From Marinifilum caeruleilacunae (GTDB lineage: Bacteria > Bacteroidota > Bacteroidia > Bacteroidales > Marinifilaceae), in assembly GCF_013141825.1 (NCBI RefSeq), contig NZ_RZNH01000033.1:1-61071 (forward strand): a DNA stretch of 61,071 nucleotides, read 5' to 3'. Under the pieces are notes generated by a model. That model made no database searches and was not told where the DNA came from. It saw only the letters and a list, made by a program, of their open reading frames with translations. Of the stretch, positions 8,934 to 17,742 are shown piece after piece (position 1 is the first letter of the stretch; each line of letters opens with the position of its first letter). The position numbers and the translations under genes are program-made.

Positions 8934-10001
8934 TTAGACTGGAACTTCTATGCTCGCATTTAAAAACCTGCGAATATCAATTTCTTTATCTAGGATGTAA
9001 TTTCTATTTACGAGAGAATACATCATTTCTCGTGCAAAATAAGGAGCCAAAATCACCCCTTTGGTACCTAAACCATTAAACACTGCAATATGCTGATTAT
9101 CTGGATGACAACCCAAAACAGGACGACGATCGGAGACTGCAGGACGAATTCCCGACCAATGATTTAGAATTTTATAAGGAAGTCTTAAGAGTTGATTTAG
9201 GCGTTCAAGTAAATCTGCTTTGCTATCGATAACCGACTTGCCATTTTGTTTGGAGTAATCGTAAGTTGCCCCTACTTTAAAGTGTGAATTACCCATAGGC
9301 ATTACAAACATATTTTCATCGATGATATATTCCTCAGCCAGTTCTTCACATTCTATTTCTATTAATTCGCCCTTTGTTGGAACAAAAGGAATGCTCTTAA
9401 AATAAGGATTTTTTGTTGCATGATGCCCTTCACAAAACACGATGGTTTTTGCAATGACACCTCGCCAGGTAATGTGTCCATTGATAAAGCCAATATCCTG
9501 GTATTTAAAGTTGGCTTCAAGAAGGTGACCTTTTTCTCTAAAAAAGCTTTTTAGCTCGGCAAGTAGCTTTGCCAAATCTAGATAGCCCGATTTACCTACT
9601 CGATCGAATAAATTAAAATTGTCAATTCCTCTTTTGATCCAGCTTGTGTCGGCACTCTCCATATAATCCGAAAAATCACCATCAAAAATGCGTTCGTTCC
9701 ATACCTTGATTTCCTTATCGCTTAAAGGCTGAGTAAAATCAATTGGGTAAAGAAACTGCTGACCAAGTTCTTTCTCAATGTCTTTATATAGGTTAGTCAT
9801 TACTGGCAAAAGTTCATCAACATTCCAATTTTTCGCCAGTTTATCGAAAATAGCTGGATTGTATCTCCTGGTAGCAAGATCAGAAGCCATACTTTCATCG
9901 GGACTTGATACAATTTTAAATTGAAGTCCTGCCTTATACATATCGTAAGCGAGTAAGGAGCCGGCAATACCTTGCCCAACAATCAGGAATTGATTTTCCA
10001 T
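8934..10001 (-). CDS. FAD-dependent oxidoreductase (DAO family), paralogue 1
   Basis: The 355-residue protein opens with the dinucleotide-binding motif FLIVGQGIAGSLLAY and has the DAO-family C-terminal signature (HWSGIRPAVSDRRPVLG, then FNGLGTKGVILAPYFA). Such flavoproteins oxidise amines or amino acids, such as glycine or D-amino acids; the fold is shared with the MnmC C-terminal domain. It has no signal peptide. It is a tandem paralogue of the gene at 10096-11142 with the same motifs throughout, so the pair arose by duplication. The GxGxxG motif reads GQGIAG, and the arginine after the first helix (ATRRYNP) differs from the paralogue's AAGLFNP, so substrates may have diverged. Confidence 0.75.
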   Translation of the reverse strand: MENQFLIVGQGIAGSLLAYDMYKAGLQFKIVSSPDESMASDLATRRYNPAIFDKLAKNWNVDELLPVMTNLYKDIEKELGQQFLYPIDFTQPLSDKEIKVWNERIFDGDFSDYMESADTSWIKRGIDNFNLFDRVGKSGYLDLAKLLAELKSFFREKGHLLEANFKYQDIGFINGHITWRGVIAKTIVFCEGHHATKNPYFKSIPFVPTKGELIEIECEELAEEYIIDENMFVMPMGNSHFKVGATYDYSKQNGKSVIDSKADLLERLNQLLRLPYKILNHWSGIRPAVSDRRPVLGCHPDNQHIAVFNGLGTKGVILAPYFAREMMYSLVNRNYILDKEIDIRRFLNASIEVPV

Positions 10002-10095
10002 AAGTATTCGTAGTTTAAGTCGATTAACTACTATCTACGAGTTACTATACAATAAGTTACGCCTGAAAAACATTGGCTGGTTGAAAGTGCTTATT

Positions 10096-11142
10096 TTACT
10101 TCAGAAACCTACGGATATCAATCTCTTTGCTAAGCGGATAATCGTTTACCGATAAAAAACGAGCCATTTCTCTTGCAAAATAAGGTGCCAGCATTACCCC
10201 TTTTGTACCCAAACCGTTAAAAATTGCAATGTGCTCGTGCAAAGGGTGAATTCCCAAAATGGGACGTCGATCGGAGACGGTTGGTCGCACTCCTGCCCAT
10301 TGATTGATGACTTTGTAAGGTAAATCAATTAAATTTTCCAATCGGCTCAACAAATCTTGTTTTGCATCTTCTGTAGTTTCCTCATCCAGATGATTCCAAT
10401 CGTAGGTGGCACCCACCTTAAAACGGTGATTTCCCACTGGCATCACAAAAAGGTTTTTATTCAAAATGTACTCTTCCTGAAGTTCTTTGCACTCTATTTC
10501 AATCAGTTCTCCTTTGGTTGGTTTAAAGCCAAGATCACCAAAGTACGGATTATCTATGGCTCGAAATCCTTCACAAAACACAATGGTTTCGGCCATAACG
10601 CCATGCCATGATATTTGATTATCGATAAAGCCCAAATCCTTATAGTTGAAATAAGAGTCGATAATTAAGCCCTCTTTTTTGAAAAATTTTCGGAGTTTCC
10701 TCAACATTTTTGGCAAATCAACATAGCCCGATTGAGTCACTTTTCCATAGTGCTGAAATCCTTTTAAGCCTTTGGCCACATTGTTGATTCCAATATCAGA
10801 AATATAATCGGTAAAATTAGCTTGTTCTCTTCTCTCCAACCACATTTCACTCTCCTTTTCCGACAAAGGTTTCAAAATGTCTTTTTCGTACACAAACTGA
10901 TGTCCAAGAAGCTCTTCCAACTCCCGATAGGTTTCGAACATAACAGGCAAACAGTCATCTACCATCCAGCTCTTTGTAAGGCGCTTAAAAACAAGCGGAT
11001 TAAATAATCCTGCTGCTACATCGGAGGCCTTTCGTAAATCAAGGCTCGATATGATCTTAAAACTTAAGCCTGCCTTGTACATATTGTACGCCAATAAGGA
11101 TCCTGCAATTCCTTGTCCTACAATTAAAAACTTTTTGTTCAT
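10096..11142 (-). CDS. FAD-dependent oxidoreductase (DAO family), paralogue 2
   Basis: The 348-residue tandem paralogue of the preceding gene on the same strand has GQGIAGSLLAYNMYKAG at the FAD site, VAAGLFNPLVFKRLTKSW after it, and NQWAGVRPTVSDRRPILG near the C-terminus. VAAGLFNP is closer than the paralogue to the canonical DAO motif, so this copy may keep the ancestral activity. The 94-bp gap between the copies has no clear terminator, so they are probably co-transcribed with this gene first. The substrate is unknown; an amine or amino acid is likely from the family. Confidence 0.75.
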   Translation of the reverse strand: MNKKFLIVGQGIAGSLLAYNMYKAGLSFKIISSLDLRKASDVAAGLFNPLVFKRLTKSWMVDDCLPVMFETYRELEELLGHQFVYEKDILKPLSEKESEMWLERREQANFTDYISDIGINNVAKGLKGFQHYGKVTQSGYVDLPKMLRKLRKFFKKEGLIIDSYFNYKDLGFIDNQISWHGVMAETIVFCEGFRAIDNPYFGDLGFKPTKGELIEIECKELQEEYILNKNLFVMPVGNHRFKVGATYDWNHLDEETTEDAKQDLLSRLENLIDLPYKVINQWAGVRPTVSDRRPILGIHPLHEHIAIFNGLGTKGVMLAPYFAREMARFLSVNDYPLSKEIDIRRFLK

Positions 11143-11258
11143 TTAAAAGTGCGAATTATGCGATGGTGTAATTACTCTATAAGTTACGGATTTCAGCAGC
11201 AAACCTAAACATTTTACATCAAATAAAGACTTACTTGTCCTTTTTTATGCCTAAATGC

Positions 11259-11289
11259 TTTGCGATTCATGGAAATGAACTATTTTTGC
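11259..11289 (+). promoter_or_regulatory. Bacteroidota-type promoter for trhO
   Basis: TTTG (11259-11262), an 18-bp spacer and TATTTTTGC (11281-11289) fit the Bacteroidota sigma consensus of TTTG and TAnnTTTG. It lies about 63 bp before the ATG at 11352 and falls inside the longer TTG-initiated reading frame, arguing for the ATG start. Confidence 0.65.
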
Positions 11290-11351
11290 AGCGCTTATTT
11301 ATTCTAAATAACAATAAGACCTTTGAGGTATCGAATTCAAAACAGGAAAAA

Positions 11352-12407
11352 ATGCAACTATATAATAAACTAAGCAAGGAAGAATTGATGAAGGAAATGG
11401 AAGCTGAGAATTTTAAGCGTAAAACCATTTCTTTTTATCGATATGTAAATTTCGATGATCCGAAAGCATACAGAGATGAATTATTTAAAAAATGGTTTCT
11501 GCTGAATTGCAAAGGAAGAATTTACATTGCAAGGGAAGGAATTAATGCACAAATGAGTGTACCAGAACACAATCTGGATGCTTTCTTTACCGATATGAAT
11601 TCAAGGAAAGAACTGGCTGATATGCCTATTAAATGGGCCGTTGAAGATGATGGTAAATCCTTTTATAAACTAACCATTAAGGTAAGACCTAAAATTGTTG
11701 CCGATGGTTTGGATGATGATGCTTTTGACACTACCAATGTAGGAAATCATCTTTCTCCCGTTGAATTTCACGAGCAGCTAAACAATCCAGAAAATATCAT
11801 TATCGACATGAGAAACCATTACGAAAGTGAAGTGGGTCATTTCGAGAATGCCATTTGCCCTGATGTTGATACTTTTAGGGAAGAAATTGATATGGTGGTA
11901 AATGATTTTTCAAAAGACAAGGATAAGAAGTTCCTTTTGTACTGTACCGGTGGAGTACGATGCGAAAAAGCGAGTGCCTACCTTAAGCATCATGGTTTTG
12001 AGGATGTCAATCAGCTACATGGCGGCATTATTGCTTATGCACAAGAAATCAAGCAACTAGGATTGGAATCAAAATTTAGGGGAAAGAATTTTGTATTTGA
12101 CGAACGCCTTGGAGAAAGCATCAACAATGAGGTAATTGCAAAATGTCATCAATGTGGAAAGCCTTGCGATACGCATACCAATTGTGCCAACGACGACTGC
12201 CATTTGTTATTTATACAGTGCGATGAATGTCGTGAACAATATAATGGTTGTTGCACTGATGAATGTAAGGAAATTATTGAGTTGCCCCAGGAAGAACGTG
12301 TAAAACTTCGTTCTAAATTCCACGATAAATATAGCAAGAGTCAGATTTACAGACAGCGCATCAGGCCAAAGCTAAAAGATATTTCGAAAGACAAAATCAA
12401 TTCGTAA
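11352..12407 (+). CDS. trhO: tRNA uridine(34) hydroxylase TrhO (rhodanese family)
   Basis: The 351-residue homologue of E. coli TrhO (YceA) introduces 5-hydroxyuridine at the wobble base of certain tRNAs using oxygen. Visible features are a UPF0176-type N-terminal domain (FYRYVNFDDPKAYRDE, IAREGINAQMSVP), a central rhodanese domain with catalytic Cys198 in LLYCTGGVRCEKAS, and a cysteine-rich C-terminal tail (CHQCGKPCDTHTNC). The frame is open upstream to a TTG at 11235, but the ATG at 11352 is preferred: it follows AGGAAAAA, aligns with the E. coli N-terminus, and a promoter lies between the two. A GNAT gene follows 29 bp downstream. Confidence 0.93.
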   Translation: MQLYNKLSKEELMKEMEAENFKRKTISFYRYVNFDDPKAYRDELFKKWFLLNCKGRIYIAREGINAQMSVPEHNLDAFFTDMNSRKELADMPIKWAVEDDGKSFYKLTIKVRPKIVADGLDDDAFDTTNVGNHLSPVEFHEQLNNPENIIIDMRNHYESEVGHFENAICPDVDTFREEIDMVVNDFSKDKDKKFLLYCTGGVRCEKASAYLKHHGFEDVNQLHGGIIAYAQEIKQLGLESKFRGKNFVFDERLGESINNEVIAKCHQCGKPCDTHTNCANDDCHLLFIQCDECREQYNGCCTDECKEIIELPQEERVKLRSKFHDKYSKSQIYRQRIRPKLKDISKDKINS

Positions 12408-12436
12408 ATTCCAAAAATGAAATTAATCCTTGGAAA

Positions 12437-12970
12437 ATGAGTCAGAATTGTGAATTTAAAACAGAAAGATTAATCGTTCAGGATTGGCAAAATCAGCTTA
12501 GTACGGCAACAAAGCAACATGTATTTGCCGAAAAGGTAATTGGTATTCTTTCGCCTAAAGTTACTGAAGCTTTGCCAGATGGCTGGCAAAACATCAATAC
12601 AATAGAAAAGGCGGAGCAATGGATACAAGAACGCTCACAAGAGGGGATATTCTCAAGTGTTTCCCTAAAATCAGAGGAAGAATTAATTGGCTTCCTTTTT
12701 CTATACGCATGTGTTTCTGAAAAGCAATTAATCGATATGCGCTTTGGATACCTCCTGGCTGAATCGGCCTGGAGAAAAGGCTTTGGAACAGAATTAATTA
12801 AAGGTTTGCTAAGTTGGTGCGAAGAACAAAAGAATATTCGTTCTCTTGCAGGAGGTGTTGAAAAAGAGAATATTGGTTCTATAAAGGTGATGGAAAAAAC
12901 AGGTTTTACCATAGCCGCCGAAAGCAAAGCATCGGATGCTGTAATTTTTTACGAACGCAAGTTTCTGTAG
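12437..12970 (+). CDS. GNAT-family N-acetyltransferase (RimJ/RimL-like)
   Basis: The 177-residue protein has the Acetyltransf_3 layout: an N-terminal TERLIVQDW strand, a central GYLLAESAWRKGFGTELI segment with the acetyl-CoA loop (RKGFGTE), and a C-terminal ENIGSIKVMEKTGFT motif typical of side-chain or N-terminal acetyltransferases. The acceptor cannot be predicted. It is 29 bp after trhO and 27 bp before the dihydrouridine synthase gene, so it sits in a tRNA-modification operon; a tRNA or ribosomal target would fit the context (inference). Confidence 0.75.
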   Translation: MSQNCEFKTERLIVQDWQNQLSTATKQHVFAEKVIGILSPKVTEALPDGWQNINTIEKAEQWIQERSQEGIFSSVSLKSEEELIGFLFLYACVSEKQLIDMRFGYLLAESAWRKGFGTELIKGLLSWCEEQKNIRSLAGGVEKENIGSIKVMEKTGFTIAAESKASDAVIFYERKFL

Positions 12971-12997
12971 ATCAGAAAAATCAAAAAACAATACAAA

Positions 12998-13996
12998 ATG
13001 ACCAATTTTTGGCAAAATATACAAAGTCCTAATTTTTCACTAGCTCCAATGGAGGATGTTACAGATACTGCTTTTCGCGAAGTGGTATTAAAAACTGCGG
13101 CCAGCGGGAAGCTTCATTTACTATTTTCAGAATTCACATCGGTAGAGGGAATGTGCCACCCTGTTGGGCACGATAAGGTAAAACATCGTTTGAAAATTAA
13201 TGAGTCGGAGCAAAAACTTCTGAAAGAAAAGAATGTAAAGCTAATAGCCCAGATTTGGGGAAAAGATCCTGAAAAGTACTATAAAACTGCCCAGTTTATT
13301 GCCAATGAAACCGAGTTTGATGCCATTGATATTAATATGGGCTGTCCTGTAAAAAATGTGGTAAAGAATGGGTGCTGTTCTGCCCTGATCACTCAACCAG
13401 AATTGGCCAGAGAAATTATTTTGGCCACCCGTGAAGCCACCAATTTACCGTTAAGTGTAAAAACCAGAATTGGTTTTAAGCAGGTAGTTACCGAATCGTG
13501 GATTTCACATTTGCTAAATACACCAATTGATGCCCTTACCATTCATGGCAGAATTCAGAAGCAGATGTCGGAAGGAATGGCCGATTGGAACGAAATCGCG
13601 AAAGCGGTAAAACTTCGCGATGAAATGGCTCCAAATATCAAAATTATTGGAAATGGTGATGTTGAATCGTACCAGGAAGGCTTAGAAAAGTGCGAAAAAT
13701 ACGGTGTTGATGGCGTAATGATTGGTCGAGGAATTTTTAAGAATCCCTGGTTTTTTGATCCTGACAAAAGGGATATTGAAATGGAAGAAAAAATAGAACT
13801 GATGAAGGAACACACTCGCCTGTTTGACCAAAGCTGGGGAGATAGCAAAAACTTTGCAATTCTGCGCAGGTTCTTTAAAATCTACACCAACGGTTTTCAT
13901 GGTGCTTCGAGTCTTCGTAATGATTTAATGAGTACCAGAAATGCGGAAGAAGTTTATGCTGCGGTGAATCGATTTTTGCTAAGTGAGCAAGCTTGA
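12998..13996 (+). CDS. dus: tRNA-dihydrouridine synthase (Dus family)
   Basis: The 332-residue flavoenzyme reduces uridine to dihydrouridine in tRNA D-loops. It has the Dus TIM-barrel signatures: LAPMEDVTDTAFR at the N-terminus, DINMGCPVKNVVKNGCC with the catalytic cysteine region, LSVKTRIGF, LTIHGR and the phosphate-binding GNGDV and MIGRGIFKNPW loops. The GxGAAL of many Dus proteins is GCCSAL here. Which U positions it modifies cannot be told. It is the last gene of the trhO-GNAT-dus run; no hairpin terminator is obvious downstream. Confidence 0.9.
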   Translation: MTNFWQNIQSPNFSLAPMEDVTDTAFREVVLKTAASGKLHLLFSEFTSVEGMCHPVGHDKVKHRLKINESEQKLLKEKNVKLIAQIWGKDPEKYYKTAQFIANETEFDAIDINMGCPVKNVVKNGCCSALITQPELAREIILATREATNLPLSVKTRIGFKQVVTESWISHLLNTPIDALTIHGRIQKQMSEGMADWNEIAKAVKLRDEMAPNIKIIGNGDVESYQEGLEKCEKYGVDGVMIGRGIFKNPWFFDPDKRDIEMEEKIELMKEHTRLFDQSWGDSKNFAILRRFFKIYTNGFHGASSLRNDLMSTRNAEEVYAAVNRFLLSEQA

Positions 13997-14543
13997 CCTA
14001 TCTTAAAATTTCTCCATTGATTGATTAAAATCTAGCCTCCTTAATTTCGCTTCGTAGATTGTCAAGTATCGTTCGTCGATTCTCAGTACTCGTTTGTCGA
14101 TATCGCTGGCATTTTAAAATCTTGAATGCTACTTTGGTACTATCAATAATCGTAAATGATGTTGTAATTATTTGTACATGTTGTCCTCCCCCGCTATCGT
14201 ATGTTTAGATCCGATCGCATCCCCCCTCCACAAATACTAGGTGTAACAGTGCGATAGATCATCTTGTTAGCACTTCGATTCATACGATAGCAGGGGGATA
14301 CCTTTTAAAATGGTCAACTTAAAAATAATCAAAGAGTACTTTCGCCAGGTAAACTGCCTCTTTCCTCTTTCAAAATTAAATTTATCTCAACTGTTTTATT
14401 GGAATCTATTTTAATTTGTTTAAAAAGATTGATTTTATATTAATCATTTTTATGATTTTACAAATGGGATATTGCTGTGCTTTTGGTAGTTTTGGTAGAT
14501 AACAAAATATTTTATTAGTACAGAACAATTTCGAATAATTGAA
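13997..14543. other. 547-bp intergenic region with a structured element
   Basis: No open frame of note. The middle holds the palindromic element at 14188-14297 (separate entry). To its left are several TCGNT-rich repeats (GTATCGTTCGTCGATT, ACTCGTTTGTCGATAT at about 14067-14102) that look like imperfect direct repeats. The right part is AT-rich leader for the gene at 14544. Confidence 0.45.
14188..14297. repeat. 110-nt palindromic element (nested inverted repeats)
   Basis: Outer arms CCCCCGCTATCGTATG (14188-14203) and CATACGATAGCAGGGGG (14281-14297) pair over 16 bp with a single bulged A. Inside, GATCCGATCGCA (14209-14220 region) and TGCGATAGATC (14250-14260) can pair again, leaving a C-rich loop. 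It is more GC-rich than its surroundings. It might be a short non-autonomous mobile element, a repetitive intergenic palindrome or a structured RNA. Confidence 0.6.
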
Positions 14544-15317
14544 ATGAAACAGTTGAGTAAAATTCCATTTACCCTAAGAGTAAAAACCTTATTTTCAAGC
14601 AAGTTTGTCGGTGTAGGATTCTTTATTTTAATGATCCCTACAATTATTTTAGTTGGATTTCTGCCACACATCGATTTTATGAATTCTCGATACGAAAAAA
14701 ATCATACTGCAAAGGTGGACGGAAAAATTCTTTCTATCCATAAAACCAATAGTTCTGTAAATGGAAAACAGGCATTGGAGTTTCGATACGAATTTAAACA
14801 TGAGAACCAACCAATTTTAGGACAATCGTACGGTTTTGATGAATCATTTCAAGTTGGTGATCAAGTTGAAATTGAATATATAGCCAATGATGAGACAGTA
14901 TCAAGAATAATTGGAACCAAGAATGGAGCATTTGATATTGGCAACCTGGAATTTCTTTTAGGATTTATCTTTGTAGGCTTACTTGTTCTTTTCATCCTAA
15001 TATATCCAAAAATAAAAATACTAAAGCTACTAAAATCTGGTTTTGATATTGTGCCTTCAAAACTTCAATCCGAATATCAATCTCCAATTATTCCTGTTCC
15101 TAACATTAAGCCCATATACCGTCTTAAATTCGACTATAATGCTTCTGGAAACACATATAACAAAGTGATTTACACTTCAAGAGATCAATACAGTATCGCG
15201 CGGATAAGAATGAGTAATATTGTTGTTGATACACACAATCGCAACAATGCATTTGTACTGGAAACATTACCAATTAAAATGAGAGATTATATCATTGAAA
15301 AAATTAGTCTAAACTAA
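14544..15317 (+). CDS. DUF3592-like membrane protein
   Basis: The 257-residue protein has a first TM segment (about 25-45), an extracytoplasmic DUF3592-type beta domain (residues ~50-130: KVDGKILSIHKTNSSV, then FRYEFKHENQ and VGDQVEIEYIAND), a second TM segment (~135-155) and a C-terminal beta-rich cytosolic part (residues ~170-257). DUF3592 proteins are common, of unknown function, often in envelope contexts. It is 12 bp upstream of the HEXXH membrane protein, with which it is probably co-transcribed. Confidence 0.6.
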   Translation: MKQLSKIPFTLRVKTLFSSKFVGVGFFILMIPTIILVGFLPHIDFMNSRYEKNHTAKVDGKILSIHKTNSSVNGKQALEFRYEFKHENQPILGQSYGFDESFQVGDQVEIEYIANDETVSRIIGTKNGAFDIGNLEFLLGFIFVGLLVLFILIYPKIKILKLLKSGFDIVPSKLQSEYQSPIIPVPNIKPIYRLKFDYNASGNTYNKVIYTSRDQYSIARIRMSNIVVDTHNRNNAFVLETLPIKMRDYIIEKISLN

Positions 15318-15329
15318 ACCAAAAAGCTA

Positions 15330-15893
15330 ATGGCAGACTTTATAAAAACAATCAGCAAAGACCTACAGGAAAGCCAGATCAATTGGAAAGTTGCCATACT
15401 ATTTATTCCAATCGCATTTGCTTCCTATTTGTTTCATGAGTTTGGACATTGGTGCCTGGGTGAGTTCCTGGGCAATGACATGGTTTTGAGTTTGAACAAT
15501 GCATCGCCCAAGAGTGGTAGGTTTATCGAAGCATCCCATGCTTTATGGTCTGCCATTGGTGGTCCATTGTTTACAATTCTCCAGGCCATGATATTCTTGC
15601 TAATTTGTATCAAAAACAAATCGACAATTGCCTATTCGGTAGTTTTCTTTGCAGTTTTTCTACGCTTTTACTGCATTGTTTTTGGAGGATTACAATTACA
15701 GGATGAAGGTAGAATTGCAAGCATGTTAGGTACAAACAAATACCTGATTGCAGCAATTGTTCTGATGATTCTGTTCAGCATTTTATGGAAAGCAAGCCGA
15801 ACATTGAAACTGAGTGGCAAAGCCATAGGCTATTATTCTGTTTTATCGGTTATCGCAATTCTAAGTGTAATTGGCACCTACCAATTAATCTAG
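15330..15893 (+). CDS. Small multi-pass membrane protein with an HEXXH zinc-protease motif
   Basis: The 187-residue protein has about five hydrophobic segments. His36-Glu37-His40 (HEFGH) lies at the end of the first one, as in site-2-protease/M50 peptidases. M50 enzymes have a third ligand in a later NPxDG-type motif; here the equivalent region carries LQLQDEGRIA (residues ~124-133), whose Asp/Glu could serve. It may be a minimal intramembrane metalloprotease or a catalytically altered relative. The DUF3592-like gene is immediately upstream, and the next gene is 200 bp away. Confidence 0.55.
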   Translation: MADFIKTISKDLQESQINWKVAILFIPIAFASYLFHEFGHWCLGEFLGNDMVLSLNNASPKSGRFIEASHALWSAIGGPLFTILQAMIFLLICIKNKSTIAYSVVFFAVFLRFYCIVFGGLQLQDEGRIASMLGTNKYLIAAIVLMILFSILWKASRTLKLSGKAIGYYSVLSVIAILSVIGTYQLI

Positions 15894-16094
15894 ACTGTAA
15901 ATCAGCAACATGGCTCAGCTTTAAAAAATAGGATTACCCGTTTTCAATGATCAAAACAATACCTACTCTTTAAATAATAAAGAATCATTTTGAATTGCCA
16001 GATTCTTTGCATTCATTAAGATTATGTGTGATAGTTTTCTTAGATTTAAAAGTCCTATGTTATAATTAAAAGACTTCATAAAAACTACCTTAAT

Positions 16095-16508
16095 ATGGAA
16101 AATCTTGACACCATTATATTCATCGCAATTGTAATAGCAGCTATTCCCCTTGCTTTGTATCTTTTTCCTGTTGCAATCTGGTTTTCTGCTCTCTTATCCG
16201 GAGTAAGAATCAGTATGATTGACCTGACATTTATGAGGCTAAGAAGATCTCCCGTAGCTCAAATTATAAGAGCATTAATTATAGCCGCCAAAGGAGGTAT
16301 TATTATTGACAGGTTTGAATTGGAGGCTCATGCCCTTGCCGGAGGCAATGTAACCAAAGTAGTTTATGGAATGGTTGCTGCCAAAAAAGCTGGATTAGAA
16401 CTTAGCTTTCAGAAAGCATCGGCATCAGATTTTAAAGGCATTGATTTGGTAAAGGCAGTGCACAAAGAGATTGAGACAAGAAAGGAAAAAGAGATTATTT
16501 TTGAATAA
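16095..16508 (+). CDS. Flotillin-like FloA N-terminal fragment protein (lacks the SPFH part)
   Basis: The 137-residue product matches only the N-terminal third of FloA (about 330 residues): a membrane hairpin (residues ~7-35), the SGVRISMIDLTFMRLRR stretch, and the ELEAHALAGGNVTKVVYGM helix, then LVKAVHKEIETR. It stops with TAA at 16506-16508, where FloA would enter the SPFH domain. FloA proteins organise membrane microdomains. The GNAT gene begins 7 bp later with its own start, and no remnant of the missing part is visible, so this looks like an established short protein rather than a fresh truncation. Confidence 0.65.
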   Translation: MENLDTIIFIAIVIAAIPLALYLFPVAIWFSALLSGVRISMIDLTFMRLRRSPVAQIIRALIIAAKGGIIIDRFELEAHALAGGNVTKVVYGMVAAKKAGLELSFQKASASDFKGIDLVKAVHKEIETRKEKEIIFE

Positions 16509-16514
16509 AAACCT

Positions 16515-17222
16515 ATGGATCAAAACTTATTCAATATCCTGAATTCAAATCCGTCCAGAAATATCGCTGTATTAGGATTCCTCAACTCCTACCCTTTAAT
16601 GGAATACTATATTGAAGGAAAGTCGGCATTAATTCTTGCCAAAAGCGATTATAACTGGGCACATATTGCAAGTTTTTCTGAGGAGGAGCTGTCTATTTTA
16701 CTGCAAAAGCATCATAACAAAAGCAAGTATTACTATTCGCTGGAAGATTGGATGATTCCTCTAATACTGAAGCATGGTGAAGAAGATTGGAGAATGACCA
16801 CCAACCGTTTTGTATTGGATGATAAAGAAGTTCCTGACTTACCCAAACTTAACATTAAGCCTATAGACAAATCGTACACAGAATTTATGTATGAAAATTC
16901 GGATTATAAGGAGTACTTGTCGCTGGATTATATTGAAGACAGGTTAAGCAAAGACATTTCGGCAGGAATTTGGATAGAAGGAAAACTGGTTGCCTGGGGA
17001 TTTACACATGATGATGGGGCACTGGGTTTTCTGCATGTACTCGAAGAGCACCGACAAAAAGGTTATGCTATAGAAATAATGCTTGGGCTGATTCAAATGA
17101 GAAAAAATGAAAACAAGGCAGTTTTTGGGAATATCCTTCCCCACAACCATGCGTCTACAAATCTGGTGAAAAAACTTGGATTTAGATTGGATTGCAGAAT
17201 CAGTTGGTTGAAATTAAAATAG
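16515..17222 (+). CDS. GNAT-type acyltransferase (FR47-like C-terminal domain)
   Basis: The 235-residue protein has an unrecognised N-terminal half (residues 1-~120) and a C-terminal GNAT domain with WIEGKLVAWGFTHDDGALG, LEEHRQKGYAIEIM (acyl-CoA loop) and a final NILPHNHASTNLVKKLGF motif. This layout resembles glycine N-acyltransferase/FR47-like enzymes. The substrate is unknown. It is 7 bp after the FloA-like short gene and 22 bp before the next gene; both spacings suggest one transcript. Confidence 0.65.
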   Translation: MDQNLFNILNSNPSRNIAVLGFLNSYPLMEYYIEGKSALILAKSDYNWAHIASFSEEELSILLQKHHNKSKYYYSLEDWMIPLILKHGEEDWRMTTNRFVLDDKEVPDLPKLNIKPIDKSYTEFMYENSDYKEYLSLDYIEDRLSKDISAGIWIEGKLVAWGFTHDDGALGFLHVLEEHRQKGYAIEIMLGLIQMRKNENKAVFGNILPHNHASTNLVKKLGFRLDCRISWLKLK

Positions 17223-17243
17223 AATGATCAAATTATAAGAAAT

Positions 17244-17678
17244 ATGGCAAACGCATTAGACGATTTATTGGGAGACGCTAAAAAGAAAGGATCTGAAATT
17301 TGGAGCAGCATCAAAAGTACGGGAAAAGATAAACTGAAAAACGCAATTGAAAACCTGAACAAGGCACAGCCTGATATCGAGGAAGCTGGTTTTGTGTTGG
17401 TTCGTTTAGATGTTGATATCGCACTACTTCCGCGCCTGTTTGCCCGATTTAAGCAAGTACGCCAAATCAGCAATGAAGAAAAAGAAACCATTCTTGCAAA
17501 AACCAAAAAGAACAAGTTTTTGAACTTCATTTTAATCGGTTTATTCAAGGCTGTCGAAATCAGAAAAGAAGTTTCTATCGACAATATGGATCTTCAGGAA
17601 ATTGAGTTGGAAATCGGCCTCACTCCTTCTGCCAAAATCATCTTCCGCCGCGAAGAACGATTGAAGTTGATGGAGTAA
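17244..17678 (+). CDS. Hypothetical protein, 144 residues
   Basis: No family recognised. The N-terminal 45 residues are an amphipathic, lysine-rich helical stretch (DDLLGDAKKKGSEIW), followed by a compact alpha/beta-looking part with FVLVRLDVDIALLP and a short hydrophobic segment (FLNFILIGLF, about residues 93-102). It has no signal peptide or clear membrane span. It lies within the tight run 16095-22749, 22 bp after the GNAT gene, which supports it being a real expressed gene. Confidence 0.6.
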   Translation: MANALDDLLGDAKKKGSEIWSSIKSTGKDKLKNAIENLNKAQPDIEEAGFVLVRLDVDIALLPRLFARFKQVRQISNEEKETILAKTKKNKFLNFILIGLFKAVEIRKEVSIDNMDLQEIELEIGLTPSAKIIFRREERLKLME

Positions 17679-17742
17679 TATATTTTTTGCTAGTAGAATA
17701 TCACTCTTGGTTAAAGGAAGTTAAGTTTAAACCTATCCAAAC

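Noticed and set aside
11235-11351. N-terminal extension of trhO from a TTG
   Set aside because: A good promoter lies inside it and E. coli TrhO aligns from the later ATG; treated as leader.
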